NCBI GenBank assembly: GCA_017616735.1
Contig: JAFZXP010000035.1
Location: forward strand, 1-64,000
DNA length: 64,000 nucleotides
DNA from: Bacteroidales bacterium
GTDB lineage: Bacteria; Bacteroidota; Bacteroidia; Bacteroidales; F082
Direction: 5' to 3'
Below, piece by piece: positions 24,920 to 33,446 of the stretch (position 1 is the first letter of the stretch; each line of letters opens with the position of its first letter). A program made the position numbers and the translations under genes. Below the pieces are notes generated by a model, which saw only the letters and a list, made by a program, of their open reading frames with translations, had not been told where the DNA came from and did not search any database.

Positions 24920-26016
24920 TGATTAGTAAAACCAACATAATCGGCTTGATGTCGGGCTCGTCGCTCGACGGCATCGACTTGGTTGATGTCGACTTTTGGA
25001 ACGACGGCAAATGGCATTTCGAAATTGTCGCCAAAGACAACGTTGATTACGACGAAACATGGCGCAAAAATCTGGCCGATGCGTTTTATTACGACCAAAA
25101 TCAATTGAAAGATATTGATTATAAATATGGTGCATTGTTGGGCAAAACCACCAGACAGTTTATCGACAAATACAATCTGCATCCCGAAATCGTCGCCTCG
25201 CACGGCCACACAATCTTTCATCGTCCGCAGGAGCACTACACACTTCAAATCGGCGACGGTCAAGCGCTTGCCGACGAATGCGGCGTCACAGTCATCAACG
25301 ATTTCCGCACTGAAGATGTTCTAAAAGGAGGTCAAGGGGCGCCGCTGGTGCCGATTGGTGATAAATTATTGTTTGCCGACTACCCTATCTGCCTCAACAT
25401 CGGTGGCATAGCCAACGTTTCGTACGACGTTGACGGTCAACGCATTGCGTACGATATCTGCATTGCAAATCAGGCGTTGAATTATTTGGCATCACGTGTA
25501 GAGACGATGCGCGCATCGTCACTACAATATGATCGTGACGGATTGATTGCCCGTTCCGGCACCGTTGACAACCAACTGCTAACCACCTTGAACAACCATC
25601 CTTTCTATTCACAAAAATATCCCAAATCACTGGGACGTGAATTTTTTGAGAAAAACATCAAACCTTTGCTGGAAAAACGCGACGATGTGGCGGATATGAT
25701 GGCGACCTTTGTGGAACATATTGCCGTGCAAATTGCGACATCGATTGCCGATGTAGAGACGTGCCATGGCGCGTCTCTACAGATGTTGATAACCGGCGGC
25801 GGCGCGAAAAACAAATACCTCGTTGAACGCATTCAGGCGCACACCCACCACCGCGTCGTCGTGCCTTCCGACGACATCATCGACTACAAAGAGGCCTTGG
25901 TGTTCGCGCTGCTCGGACTTCTGCGCAACCGCAACGAAATCAATGTATTACACTCGGTTACCGGCGCGCCGTCCGACTCTTCGTCAGGGAAAATCTATTA
26001 CCCGAATTGTTTTTAG
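24919..26016 (+). CDS. anmK: Anhydro-N-acetylmuramic acid kinase AnmK
   Basis: A 365-residue sugar kinase with IIGLMSGSSLDGIDLV at the start, ASHGHTIFHRP near residue 93, DFRTEDVLKGGQGAPLVP near 130, NIGGIANVSYD near 160 and LITGGGAKNKYL near 293. It phosphorylates anhydroMurNAc released by peptidoglycan turnover, allowing recycling. It overlaps the murF stop by one base, so both cell-wall genes are coupled. Two 28-bp palindromes (25498 and 25753) add the similar peptides VETMRASSLQ and VETCHGASLQ in loops next to conserved motifs. The catalytic motifs seem intact, so activity is probably kept. Confidence 0.92.
   Translation: MISKTNIIGLMSGSSLDGIDLVDVDFWNDGKWHFEIVAKDNVDYDETWRKNLADAFYYDQNQLKDIDYKYGALLGKTTRQFIDKYNLHPEIVASHGHTIFHRPQEHYTLQIGDGQALADECGVTVINDFRTEDVLKGGQGAPLVPIGDKLLFADYPICLNIGGIANVSYDVDGQRIAYDICIANQALNYLASRVETMRASSLQYDRDGLIARSGTVDNQLLTTLNNHPFYSQKYPKSLGREFFEKNIKPLLEKRDDVADMMATFVEHIAVQIATSIADVETCHGASLQMLITGGGAKNKYLVERIQAHTHHRVVVPSDDIIDYKEALVFALLGLLRNRNEINVLHSVTGAPSDSSSGKIYYPNCF
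25498..25525. repeat. 28-bp palindromic element, copy in anmK (first)
   Basis: Halves GTAGAGACGATGCG and CGCATCGTCACTAC are complementary except for one position. The element lies in frame and encodes VETMRASSLQ between NYLASR and YDRDG. Confidence 0.8.
25753..25780. repeat. 28-bp palindromic element, copy in anmK (second)
   Basis: Halves GTAGAGACGTGCCA and TGGCGCGTCTCTAC differ from perfect complementarity at one position. It encodes VETCHGASLQ just before LITGGG. Read in the same frame and orientation as the first copy. Confidence 0.8.
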
Positions 26017-26030
26017 TACAACCTAAATAA

Positions 26031-26059
26031 AAGCGGCTCGCAAAAATTGCGAGCCGCTT
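26031..26059. terminator. Bidirectional terminator between anmK and fabG
   Basis: Arms AAGCGGCTCGCAA and TTGCGAGCCGCTT with a 3-nt loop lie between two converging genes. The stem is GC-rich; T-runs are short. Confidence 0.8.
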
Positions 26060-26077
26060 CCCGTTTTCAACATATTA

Positions 26078-26815
26078 TTAACATTGCATTCCGCCGCAGC
26101 AGTTAATCACCTGGCCGGTGACATAGCTGGAAAGGTCGGATGCTAAGAACAATGCTACGTTAGCAACATCGTCCGGTGTGCCGCCACGGCGCAACGGAAT
26201 CTTTGTTGCCCAGTCTTTTCTCACTTCTTCAGGAAGAGCCTTGGTCATGTCGCTCTCAATGAAACCAGGAGCTATGCAGTTGGCGCGAATGCCGCGGCTG
26301 CCCATTTCCTTGGCGATTGATTTTGCAAGACCGATCAAGCCTGCCTTCGAAGCCGAATAGTTGGCCTGGCCTGCATTGCCGCTCACGCCGACTACGCTGG
26401 CCATATTGATGATGCTGCCGCCTCTCTGGCGTGCCATGATTGGCAACACAGCGTGAATGTAGTTGAATGCCGACTTCAGGTTCACTGTCAACACTGCATC
26501 CCACTGATCTTCTGTCATGCGAAGCATCAAACCGTCCTTGGTGATACCTGCGTTGTTCACAAGGATATCGATACGGCCGAAATCTTCAGCGATCTTGGCC
26601 ACGGTAGCTTCGACGTCGTCAAACTTGGCGGCGTTCGAAACATAACCTTTCACTTTGGTGCCGAGCTGGCTGAGCTCTGCCACTGTGGCGTTGATGTTAT
26701 CCTCATTGATATCGGTGATTGCGATATTGCAGCCTTCCATAGCGAAACGCTTGGCGATGGCTTTGCCGATGCCACGTGCGGCACCGGTAACTATAGCTAC
26801 TCTATTCTTTAACAT
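26078..26815 (-). CDS. fabG: 3-oxoacyl-[ACP] reductase FabG (SDR family)
   Basis: From ATG 26815 the 245-residue protein has the SDR cofactor motif TGAARGIG near residue 10, NNAGIT near 89, INMASVVG near 137, catalytic YSASKAG near 154 and IAPGFIESDMT near 185. It reduces 3-oxoacyl-ACP with NADPH. It overlaps the end of the acyl-CoA dehydrogenase by 14 nt and closes the operon. The frame upstream to 26833 is rejected because MLKNRVAIVTG is the usual FabG start. Confidence 0.9.
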   Translation of the reverse strand: MLKNRVAIVTGAARGIGKAIAKRFAMEGCNIAITDINEDNINATVAELSQLGTKVKGYVSNAAKFDDVEATVAKIAEDFGRIDILVNNAGITKDGLMLRMTEDQWDAVLTVNLKSAFNYIHAVLPIMARQRGGSIINMASVVGVSGNAGQANYSASKAGLIGLAKSIAKEMGSRGIRANCIAPGFIESDMTKALPEEVRKDWATKIPLRRGGTPDDVANVALFLASDLSSYVTGQVINCCGGMQC

Positions 26816-28382
26816 ATTCGTAAGTTTTTGCAATTTCTCCCTGACCTAACTTGATAATATTCTCGCACGATTTTCTGAAATCAGCGCAGCGTGTGGTGTC
26901 CTGAAGCATCAGATAACCCATGATGATGTATCCGACAGCCTCCACCAAACGGCGGTGATGTGTCTCGGCGTTGCCCGAAAGGTCAAATATTTCCTTATAC
27001 TTTTCTGTCATGGCGCGAAGTTTGTCGCGTAATGGCAGCAACTCTTCAGCATACTCGAAGTTGTCGAGGTCGGCAATGTACTTCAGATAGGCGCCGTTTC
27101 CGAGGAAGCGGGCTGCTGCGACCACCTGCAACTGTGATGTACCCTCGTAAATGGTAAGGATACGTGCGTCGCGGTACAAGCGCTCGCATTTGTATTCCTT
27201 CATGAAGCCTGAGCCGCCGTGAATCTGGATGTCGTCGAAGGCATTCTGGTTGGCCCATTCGCTGGCGAACATCTTCACCAGTGGTGTCAGCATGTCGGCA
27301 ACTTTCTTGTTGGTTTCAACGTAACGTGCTGTTTCGTAAAGCAGCGAACGTGAAGCATCGGTCTTGCAATGCATCATGTCGAGAATATCCTGCACTGCCA
27401 CGAACTCCTTGATTTTTTTGCCAAACTGCTCACGCTGATCGGCATATTCTTCGGCGTCGCGCACTGCTGCTTCCGACAAGCCCACCGACTGAGCGCCTAC
27501 GCCCAGACGTGCGCCGTTCATCAGCGACATAACGTATTTGATAAGACCCATCTTACGGTCACCCACGAGTTTGGCAGGTGCGTTGTTGAACACCAGCTCA
27601 GCTGTCGGCGAACCGTGAATACCCATCTTGTTTTCAATTCTTCTCACTGTGACAGCCTTCTCTTTTCTGTCGTACACGAACAGCGACAAGCCACGGCCGT
27701 CGGTGCTACCCTCTTCAGAACGGGCAAGCACCAGCTTGATGTCGGCGTCACCATTGGTGATGAAACGCTTCACACCGTTCAGTCTCCAGCAATTGGCTTT
27801 CTCGTCGAAAGTGGCTTTCAGCTGCACTGACTGCAAGTCGGAACCTGCATCAGGCTCGGTGAGGTCCATCGAGCAAGTGTCGCCTTTGTAGATACGCGGC
27901 AGGAACTCGTCCTTGATTGAGTCGTCAGCAAAGCGCAAGATTGTCTCGGCGCAGTCCTGAAGTCCCCAGATGTTGGCGAAACCTGCGTCGGCGCGCGACA
28001 CCATCTCGGCTGCCATCACGTATGGCACGTATGGGAAGTTTAGTCCGTTGTATTTACGTGGCAACGACATGCCGTACAATCCGGCGTCACGCATAGCCTC
28101 ATGGTTCTGCTGTGTACCTTTGGCGTAAACGATGGCGTTGTCAACGATCTTCGGACCTTCAATATCAACAGCCTCGGCGTTGACGTCAAGCACATCACCG
28201 CAAAGCTCGCCCACGATGTCGAGAATTCTGTCATAGTTGTCGATGGCATCTTCCACGTCCTTTGGAGCAAGCACATCCTTGCCGGCGTCGGCGAAGTCAT
28301 TTTCTTTCTGACGGATAATCTCGGCCATCATAGGATGACGGAGGTAAAAAGCGAGGCTCTTATTATCTTGATAGAAATTCAT
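26802..28382 (-). CDS. Acyl-CoA dehydrogenase family flavoprotein
   Basis: A 526-residue flavoprotein with DLTEPDAGSDLQSVQ near residue 174, NGVKRFITNGD near 201, GVGAQSVGLSEAAV near 296 and IHGGSGFMKEYKCERLYRDARILTIYEGTSQLQ near 390, where the glutamate of YEGT is the expected catalytic base. It is longer than the common 380-residue enzymes by an N-terminal extension and an extra helical C-terminal part, like the long membrane-associated type. Electrons go to the EtfAB pair encoded just upstream. Start overlaps the etfA stop (TAATG). Its setting among fab genes suggests reaction with enoyl-ACP or enoyl-CoA in synthesis or in lipid turnover; direction is not shown by sequence. Confidence 0.88.
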   Translation of the reverse strand: MNFYQDNKSLAFYLRHPMMAEIIRQKENDFADAGKDVLAPKDVEDAIDNYDRILDIVGELCGDVLDVNAEAVDIEGPKIVDNAIVYAKGTQQNHEAMRDAGLYGMSLPRKYNGLNFPYVPYVMAAEMVSRADAGFANIWGLQDCAETILRFADDSIKDEFLPRIYKGDTCSMDLTEPDAGSDLQSVQLKATFDEKANCWRLNGVKRFITNGDADIKLVLARSEEGSTDGRGLSLFVYDRKEKAVTVRRIENKMGIHGSPTAELVFNNAPAKLVGDRKMGLIKYVMSLMNGARLGVGAQSVGLSEAAVRDAEEYADQREQFGKKIKEFVAVQDILDMMHCKTDASRSLLYETARYVETNKKVADMLTPLVKMFASEWANQNAFDDIQIHGGSGFMKEYKCERLYRDARILTIYEGTSQLQVVAAARFLGNGAYLKYIADLDNFEYAEELLPLRDKLRAMTEKYKEIFDLSGNAETHHRRLVEAVGYIIMGYLMLQDTTRCADFRKSCENIIKLGQGEIAKTYEYVKE

Positions 28383-29380
28383 TACTTCTTATTATTTGAT
28401 TTACAATACTTTATCATCTTAGTCACCACATCCACGGCATCGCCTGTAATGACGTAGTCGGCTATTGAATTCAGCGGAGCGTGCGGATCGGTGTTGATTG
28501 AAATAATCAAAGCCGACTGCTCCATGCCTGAACGATGCTGCACGGCGCCTGAGATGCCGCATGCGATGTAGACCTTCGGACGCACTGTCACGCCTGTCTG
28601 GCCCACCTGACGCTCCGGCTCGCAGAAACCAGCGTCGACAGCGGCACGTGTGGCACCGACTTCACCGCCCAGAAGGCCGGCGAGTTCGTGCAACAGCTTG
28701 AAGTTCTCTTTCGAACCCATGCCGTAACCACCCGATACGATGATAGGAGCTCCCTTGATGTCAATTCTCTTTTCCTCAAGCTTACGCTCGATGATATTCA
28801 CGACGAAGTCGGCCGGCTCAAGAAATTCAGCGGCGCTCAGATTGGTCACTGTTGTATGAGCCTGTCTCTCGAAGATTTCCTGTTTCATGACGCCTTCACG
28901 CACTGTGGCCATCTGCGGACGCACATCAGGGCAAAGAATTGTCGCGATGATGTTACCGCCGAAAGCCGGGCGTATCTGCATCAGGTTGCCGTTCTCATCA
29001 ATGTCGAGAGCTGTGCAATCGGCTGTGAGACCGCAACGAAGATATGACGCAACTCTTGGAGCCAAGTCGCGGCCCACAGGTGTAGCTCCGAAGAGCACGC
29101 TGTACGGCTTCTCGCGCTCGATGAGTTTGGTCATCACGCTGAAATGAGGCAATGTCTGATAGAAAGCCAGACGCTGGTCCTCAAGGCAGAACACGTTGTT
29201 CACTCCATGCTTGAACAGCTCGAGCTCAACGCCTTTCAGCTTGTTGCCAATGACGACAGCCTCAACTTCAACGTTGATACGGTCGGCCAGATGGCGGGCC
29301 TTGGAACAAAGCTCAAGGCTCACGTCGGCCACCTTGCCGTCGTCTTTCAATTCACAATATACAAAAATGTTATTCATCAA
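28382..29380 (-). CDS. etfA: Electron transfer flavoprotein alpha subunit
   Basis: A 332-residue EtfA with FGATPVGRDLAPRVASYL near residue 97, IVSGGYGMGSKENFKLLHELA near 206, and the FAD-binding C-terminal signature GQTGVTVRPKVYIACGISGAVQHRSGM near 258, ending INTDPHAPLNSIADYVITGD. It pairs with EtfB at 29678. In the operon the order is etfB, acpP, etfA, acyl-CoA dehydrogenase, so the acyl carrier protein gene lies between the two ETF genes. Whether it is of the bifurcating type cannot be decided from reading alone. Confidence 0.92.
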   Translation of the reverse strand: MMNNIFVYCELKDDGKVADVSLELCSKARHLADRINVEVEAVVIGNKLKGVELELFKHGVNNVFCLEDQRLAFYQTLPHFSVMTKLIEREKPYSVLFGATPVGRDLAPRVASYLRCGLTADCTALDIDENGNLMQIRPAFGGNIIATILCPDVRPQMATVREGVMKQEIFERQAHTTVTNLSAAEFLEPADFVVNIIERKLEEKRIDIKGAPIIVSGGYGMGSKENFKLLHELAGLLGGEVGATRAAVDAGFCEPERQVGQTGVTVRPKVYIACGISGAVQHRSGMEQSALIISINTDPHAPLNSIADYVITGDAVDVVTKMIKYCKSNNKK

Positions 29381-29383
29381 TTG

Positions 29384-29620
29384 TTATTTTGCTTGGATCT
29401 CTTCAACAACTTTAATGGCATCACCCACAGTGACGATCTTCTCTGTCATGTTGTCCGGGATAGTGATTTCGAACTCGCGCTCGATGTCCATGATCAACTC
29501 GACGATATCCAGTGAGTCGGCGCCCAATGTGGTGACGAAGCCAGCGTCTTCAGTAACTTTAGCAGGATCGCAATTCAGTTTGTTAACAATGATTTCAGTG
29601 ATTTTTTCTTTTGTATTCAT
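29384..29620 (-). CDS. acpP: Acyl carrier protein
   Basis: A 78-residue acidic protein with the phosphopantetheine site LGADSLDIVELIMDIE (Ser near residue 35). Size and charge are typical of ACP. It is placed 3 nt before etfA and 57 nt after etfB on the same strand. Only one ACP is visible in the window, so it probably serves FabH, FabF, FabZ and FabG of the same operon. Confidence 0.95.
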   Translation of the reverse strand: MNTKEKITEIIVNKLNCDPAKVTEDAGFVTTLGADSLDIVELIMDIEREFEITIPDNMTEKIVTVGDAIKVVEEIQAK

Positions 29621-29677
29621 AACGATAATTTTTAAGTCTTGTTAATATTAATTGTTAAATTTTTAAATCTTTAAATT

Positions 29678-30496
29678 CTAGAAAATGTGCGCTGCCGTGA
29701 GGTCTTCCACCAATCCGCGGATACCCTCGTCATCGCTTTTGATTGAAATGCTTTCTTTCTTTGCAAGAACCACATTCTCAATGTTCTTCACCTTGGTTGG
29801 TGAGCCTTTCATGCCCAAACGCTCGAAGTCGGGGTTGATGTCGTCGGCTGTCCACATCGGGATTTCGTCATTCTTTCTGCTGATGACCAGATGTGCGTGG
29901 CGTGAGCGGCAGTTTTGGGCGTTACCGTGCACTGTCACCAGCACCGGCAACTTCGACTCGACTATCTCCACACCGTTCTGAAGCACTCTCTTTAGGCGGA
30001 TGCTGTCGGTTGTGGCAGCGATAATCTCGTCGGCGTATGTAATCTGTGGCACTTCCAGCTTCTCGGCTGTCTGAGGTCCCACCTGTGCGGTGTCGCCGTC
30101 AATAGCCTGACGTCCGGTGAACACCAGGTCGTAATGACCCAGTTTCTTGATAGCCATTGCCAAAGCGTATGATGTGGCAAGTGTATCTGAACCGGCGAAG
30201 CGCTTGTCGCTGATCACGATGCCGCCGTCGGCACCGCGGAACATCGACTCACGGATGATTTCCGAAGCGCGTGGAGGTCCCATTGTGATGACGGTAACCT
30301 TCACGTCGACCTTGTTTTCCTTCTTAATAATGTCGCGGCACTCCAAAGCCATCTCCAAAGCCTTCATGTCATCAGGGTTAAAGATGGCCGGAAGGGCGGC
30401 GCGGTTGATGGTGCCGTCGGCATTCATGGCGTCCTTACCCACGTTTTTTGTGTCGGGCACCTGTTTTGCCAATACAACTATTTGAAATTCTTTCAT
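29678..30496 (-). CDS. etfB: Electron transfer flavoprotein beta subunit
   Basis: From ATG 30496 the 272-residue protein begins MKEFQIVVLAKQVPDTKNVG, with FNPDDMKALEMALE near residue 42, GRQAIDGDTAQVGPQTAEKL near 125 and ESKLPVLVTVHGNAQNCRS near 167, matching EtfB. It carries AMP or a second FAD in the ETF heterodimer. The frame continuing to 30562 has no supporting similarity. It follows the fabZ-like gene by 16 nt. Confidence 0.92.
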   Translation of the reverse strand: MKEFQIVVLAKQVPDTKNVGKDAMNADGTINRAALPAIFNPDDMKALEMALECRDIIKKENKVDVKVTVITMGPPRASEIIRESMFRGADGGIVISDKRFAGSDTLATSYALAMAIKKLGHYDLVFTGRQAIDGDTAQVGPQTAEKLEVPQITYADEIIAATTDSIRLKRVLQNGVEIVESKLPVLVTVHGNAQNCRSRHAHLVISRKNDEIPMWTADDINPDFERLGMKGSPTKVKNIENVVLAKKESISIKSDDEGIRGLVEDLTAAHIF

Positions 30497-30512
30497 CTGT
30501 ATTAAATCAATA

Positions 30513-30938
30513 TTAATTTTCTTGTTTCGGAACGAGTGCGAACGACAAGCTACCGCTGACACACTGTTTTCCGGCCACGCTCAATTTGGCGTCGCAGAAG
30601 TAAATGTTGGCGCGATGAGCTGTCAGCACGGCGTCGACTTCAATCGTATCGCCCGGAACCACCTGGTTCTTGAAACGCACGTTGTTGATGCCGGTGTAGA
30701 ATGTCAGCTTACCAGGAAGGTCTTCTTTCATCAGAAGAGCGCACGACTGAGCCATGATTTCGCACAGTATGACGCCCGGGACCACAGGTTTTCCAGGGAA
30801 ATGACCCTTCAGGAAAAACTCTTCGCCAGTGACGTGATACTTTGAGTGTGCCACATGCTGATCGTCGATGTCAATCTCGTCGATGAGCAACATAGGCTCG
30901 CGGTGCGGTAAGTAGTTTTTTAATTCTTCTCTTGTCAT
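30513..30938 (-). CDS. fabZ: 3-hydroxyacyl-[ACP] dehydratase (FabZ family)
   Basis: A 141-residue hot-dog-fold protein starting REELKNYLPHREPMLLIDEI with the active-site region GHFPGKPVVPGVILCEIMAQ near residue 45, where His and Glu are the expected catalytic pair. It removes water from 3-hydroxyacyl-ACP. Length fits FabZ, not FabA. It sits between fabF and etfB. The sequence is somewhat divergent, so a specialised acyl chain range is possible. Confidence 0.88.
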   Translation of the reverse strand: MTREELKNYLPHREPMLLIDEIDIDDQHVAHSKYHVTGEEFFLKGHFPGKPVVPGVILCEIMAQSCALLMKEDLPGKLTFYTGINNVRFKNQVVPGDTIEVDAVLTAHRANIYFCDAKLSVAGKQCVSGSLSFALVPKQEN

Positions 30939-30981
30939 ATACTTTTCAATTTATAAAGTTACAAATTCTAACAGCTAATGG

Positions 30982-32214
30982 CTAAACAAGCCTCAAGGCG
31001 ACAGCGCCGTTATGTCCGCCAAAGCCCAACGACTCCGACACAGCTATTGTAAGGTCGGTCTTGACAGCCTTGTTAGGTGTGTAGTCGAGATCGCAAGCCG
31101 GGTCAGGCTGATTTAGGTTGATTGTAGGCGGCACCATGCCGTTGCGCAACGCCAACACCGATGCGATGATTTCCACAGCGCCGGCTGCTCCCAGCAGGTG
31201 ACCCATCATCGACTTGGTCGAGCTGATGTGAGCTCTGCGTGCTTCTTCCTCGCCCAGCGCCTTCTTGATAGCCTCAGTCTCCGAAGCGTCGTTCAACGAA
31301 GTGCCTGTGCCGTGAGCATTGATGTAGAGGTTGTCTTGTTTAGGTTTATATCCGGCTTCGTCTAAAGCCATCTTGATAGCCTTGGCTGCATATGTGCCTT
31401 CAGGATGCGGAGCTGTGACGTGATGTGCGTCGCAGGTGTTGCCGTATCCGCAAACCTCGGCGTAGATTGTGGCGCCACGCTGCTTGGCGTGTTCCAATTC
31501 CTCAAGAAGCACCACACCTGCGCCCTCTGCGATGACGAAACCGCCACGGCGAGCGTCGAATGGCAGTGAAGCCTCGTTAGGATTCTCCGACTTGGTCAGA
31601 GCCTTGCAGTTTGAGAAACCGGCGATAGCCAGACGGTTGATAGGAGCCTCTGAACCACCGGCGATGATACCGTCGGCATAGCCGTCCTTGATGGCACGGT
31701 AGGCCTCGCCAATGGCGTTGGTGCTGGTGGCACATGCTGTCACCACCGGGATGCACACTCCGTGAGCATTGAAACGGATGGCCACATTGCCCGAAGCCAT
31801 GTTGGAAATCATTGTAGGGATCATCAGAGGTGACACCCAGCGCGGTCCTTCAAACTCCAGTTTGTGCATCTCGCGCAGCATGGTGTCAAATCCGCCGATA
31901 CCCGAGCCGATGTAAACGCCAAGACGGTCAGGATCCCAACCTTCCTCGTTGCCTTTCATTGCCTGGCAGGCTGCTGCCATAGCGTAGACCGAGAATTTAT
32001 CGTTGCGGCGGACAAACGGTGTTTCCAGTCCGTCGGCGTTCGGATCGAAATCCTTAACCTCAGCGGCCACCTTGGCCACCAGGTCGGAGGTTTCAAATTT
32101 GGTGATTACGTTGATGCCGCAAACACCGTTCATAATATTTTTGCAGAATGTCTCAATATTGTTTCCCACCGGGGAGACAACTCCCATTCCTGTAATAACT
32201 ACTCTTCTTTTCAT
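30982..32214 (-). CDS. fabF: Beta-ketoacyl-ACP synthase II FabF
   Basis: A 410-residue condensing enzyme beginning MKRRVVITGMGVVSPVG, with catalytic Cys in TACATSTNAIGEAY near residue 163, histidines in INAHGTGTSLNDASETEA near 303 and STKSMMGHLLGAAGAVE near 337, and C-terminal SLGFGGHNGAVALR. All three catalytic residues are present. It elongates acyl-ACP with malonyl-ACP. It follows fabH by 18 nt. Confidence 0.93.
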   Translation of the reverse strand: MKRRVVITGMGVVSPVGNNIETFCKNIMNGVCGINVITKFETSDLVAKVAAEVKDFDPNADGLETPFVRRNDKFSVYAMAAACQAMKGNEEGWDPDRLGVYIGSGIGGFDTMLREMHKLEFEGPRWVSPLMIPTMISNMASGNVAIRFNAHGVCIPVVTACATSTNAIGEAYRAIKDGYADGIIAGGSEAPINRLAIAGFSNCKALTKSENPNEASLPFDARRGGFVIAEGAGVVLLEELEHAKQRGATIYAEVCGYGNTCDAHHVTAPHPEGTYAAKAIKMALDEAGYKPKQDNLYINAHGTGTSLNDASETEAIKKALGEEEARRAHISSTKSMMGHLLGAAGAVEIIASVLALRNGMVPPTINLNQPDPACDLDYTPNKAVKTDLTIAVSESLGFGGHNGAVALRLV

Positions 32215-32232
32215 TATTGTTGTTTTTCTAAT

Positions 32233-33180
32233 TTACCATTTCATTAACATTGCACCCGATACAAGACCTGCACCGAAAGCGCTGAATGCCAGCATATCGC
32301 CATCGTGCACCTTGCCTTCGCGTTTCATCTCGTCAAGCAAAATCGGCAGGCTGGCCGACGAAGTGTTACCGTACTTCTGGATGTTGGTCGGGAACTTTTC
32401 AGCCGGCTGACGCAACATGGTCTGAATGTAACGGATAATTCTCAAGTTGGCCTGATGTATAAAATAGGTGTCGATTTCATCAGGCTTGATACCTGTTTCC
32501 TCGAACAAAGCCTTCAAATCGCTCACGCATGTCGATGTGGCGAATTTGAACACATCCTGTCCGTGCATGACCAGTGGCAGATTGGTTGTGCCTTTTTCAT
32601 CGTATGGACACCATTGCAAATCGTGCATTTCATACAAGCGGTCCCAACCCGGTGAGCCGGTGAAACGAGTCTTGATGATGTTGTCGCCTGGTGTGAGCAC
32701 TGCCGCTCCGGCTCCGGCTCCGAACAACACGGCGCAGGTACGGTCGTGCCAGTCGAGCATATGAGCCGGCGCTTCGGCGCAAACCACCAAAACGTTCTTA
32801 ACTTTACCTATTTTATAATAAGCTTCAGCGATGTCGCAGGCATAAATAAAACCTACGCATGCTCCATTAAGATCGAAGCAAGGGCATCTTGCGCCTATCT
32901 TCTCAAGTATGATACAGCTCAAAGCCGGTGTCACATACTCATTCACCACATTGGCGCAGATGATGTAATCCAAATCTTTCGCATCCATGTTGGCGTCGGC
33001 CAATGCCTTTTGTGCGGCATCCACGGCAAGATCCAGAACATACTCCGACGACAGCACTCTACGCTCCTTGATACCGGTGCGTTCGGTGATCCATTCATCA
33101 GAAGTGTCCAAGATCTGACTCAACATTTCGTTGGTCACCACCTTCTTAGGAAGCGAACTTCCAATTCCTGATATTTTCAT
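32233..33180 (-). CDS. fabH: Beta-ketoacyl-ACP synthase III FabH
   Basis: From ATG 33180 the 315-residue protein begins MKISGIGSSLPKKVV and shows SDEWITERTGIKERR near residue 26, the catalytic cysteine in DLNGACVGFIYACDIA near 106, FIHQANLRII near 240 and GNTSSASLPILLDE near 272. FabH starts fatty-acid synthesis by condensing acyl-CoA with malonyl-ACP. It is the first gene of an eight-gene operon reaching fabG. Its promoter lies next to the repeat array shared with the LytTR gene, so its expression may respond to that regulator. Confidence 0.92.
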   Translation of the reverse strand: MKISGIGSSLPKKVVTNEMLSQILDTSDEWITERTGIKERRVLSSEYVLDLAVDAAQKALADANMDAKDLDYIICANVVNEYVTPALSCIILEKIGARCPCFDLNGACVGFIYACDIAEAYYKIGKVKNVLVVCAEAPAHMLDWHDRTCAVLFGAGAGAAVLTPGDNIIKTRFTGSPGWDRLYEMHDLQWCPYDEKGTTNLPLVMHGQDVFKFATSTCVSDLKALFEETGIKPDEIDTYFIHQANLRIIRYIQTMLRQPAEKFPTNIQKYGNTSSASLPILLDEMKREGKVHDGDMLAFSAFGAGLVSGAMLMKW

Positions 33181-33226
33181 TATATTAAGTTTAAAAAGTT
33201 TATACTCTTTTTCAATAAAACTGTCG

Positions 33227-33234
33227 CAAAGATA
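33227..33234 (-). promoter_or_regulatory. Promoter -7 box of the fabH operon
   Basis: The minus strand reads TATCTTTGCGAC, 46 nt upstream of the fabH ATG. The nearest unit of the repeat array (33261) falls at the position expected for the -33 region. Confidence 0.65.
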
Positions 33235-33260
33235 CCTTAGCCGACCCACTTGATGAATTT

Positions 33261-33395
33261 TTGTGACCAAACCATGGTGTTTTGTGACGAAATTCGGATT
33301 TTTGTGACGAAAAAAGCCTATTTGTGACGAAATTTTGATAAAATTGTGACGAAATAAGATTTTTTGTGACGAAAGTAAGAAAATTTGTGACGAAT
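33261..33395. promoter_or_regulatory. Seven helically phased TTGTGACGAAA-type boxes between fabH and lytTR
   Basis: GTGAC occurs at 33263, 33284, 33304, 33324, 33346, 33366 and 33387, that is every 20-22 bp, close to two turns of DNA. Most units read TTTGTGACGAAA; the first is TTTGTGACCAAA. The spacers differ in sequence. All units are in the same direction. The array fills the space between two divergent promoters. Direct repeats of about 21 bp are the kind of target LytTR domains bind, and the neighbouring gene encodes one. Confidence 0.85.
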
Positions 33396-33419
33396 TGCGG
33401 TTCGTATTTATTTATTGCA

Positions 33420-33427
33420 TATCTTTG
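33420..33427 (+). promoter_or_regulatory. Promoter -7 box of the LytTR gene
   Basis: TATCTTTGCAG, 19 nt before the ATG at 33447 and 28 nt after the last GTGAC box. Confidence 0.65.
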
Positions 33428-33446
33428 CAGCGTAAAAATTACGCCA

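Noticed and set aside
33261..33395. CRISPR array
   Set aside because: The units are only about 12 nt long, spacers are 8-10 nt and the array lies between promoters; no cas genes are present.
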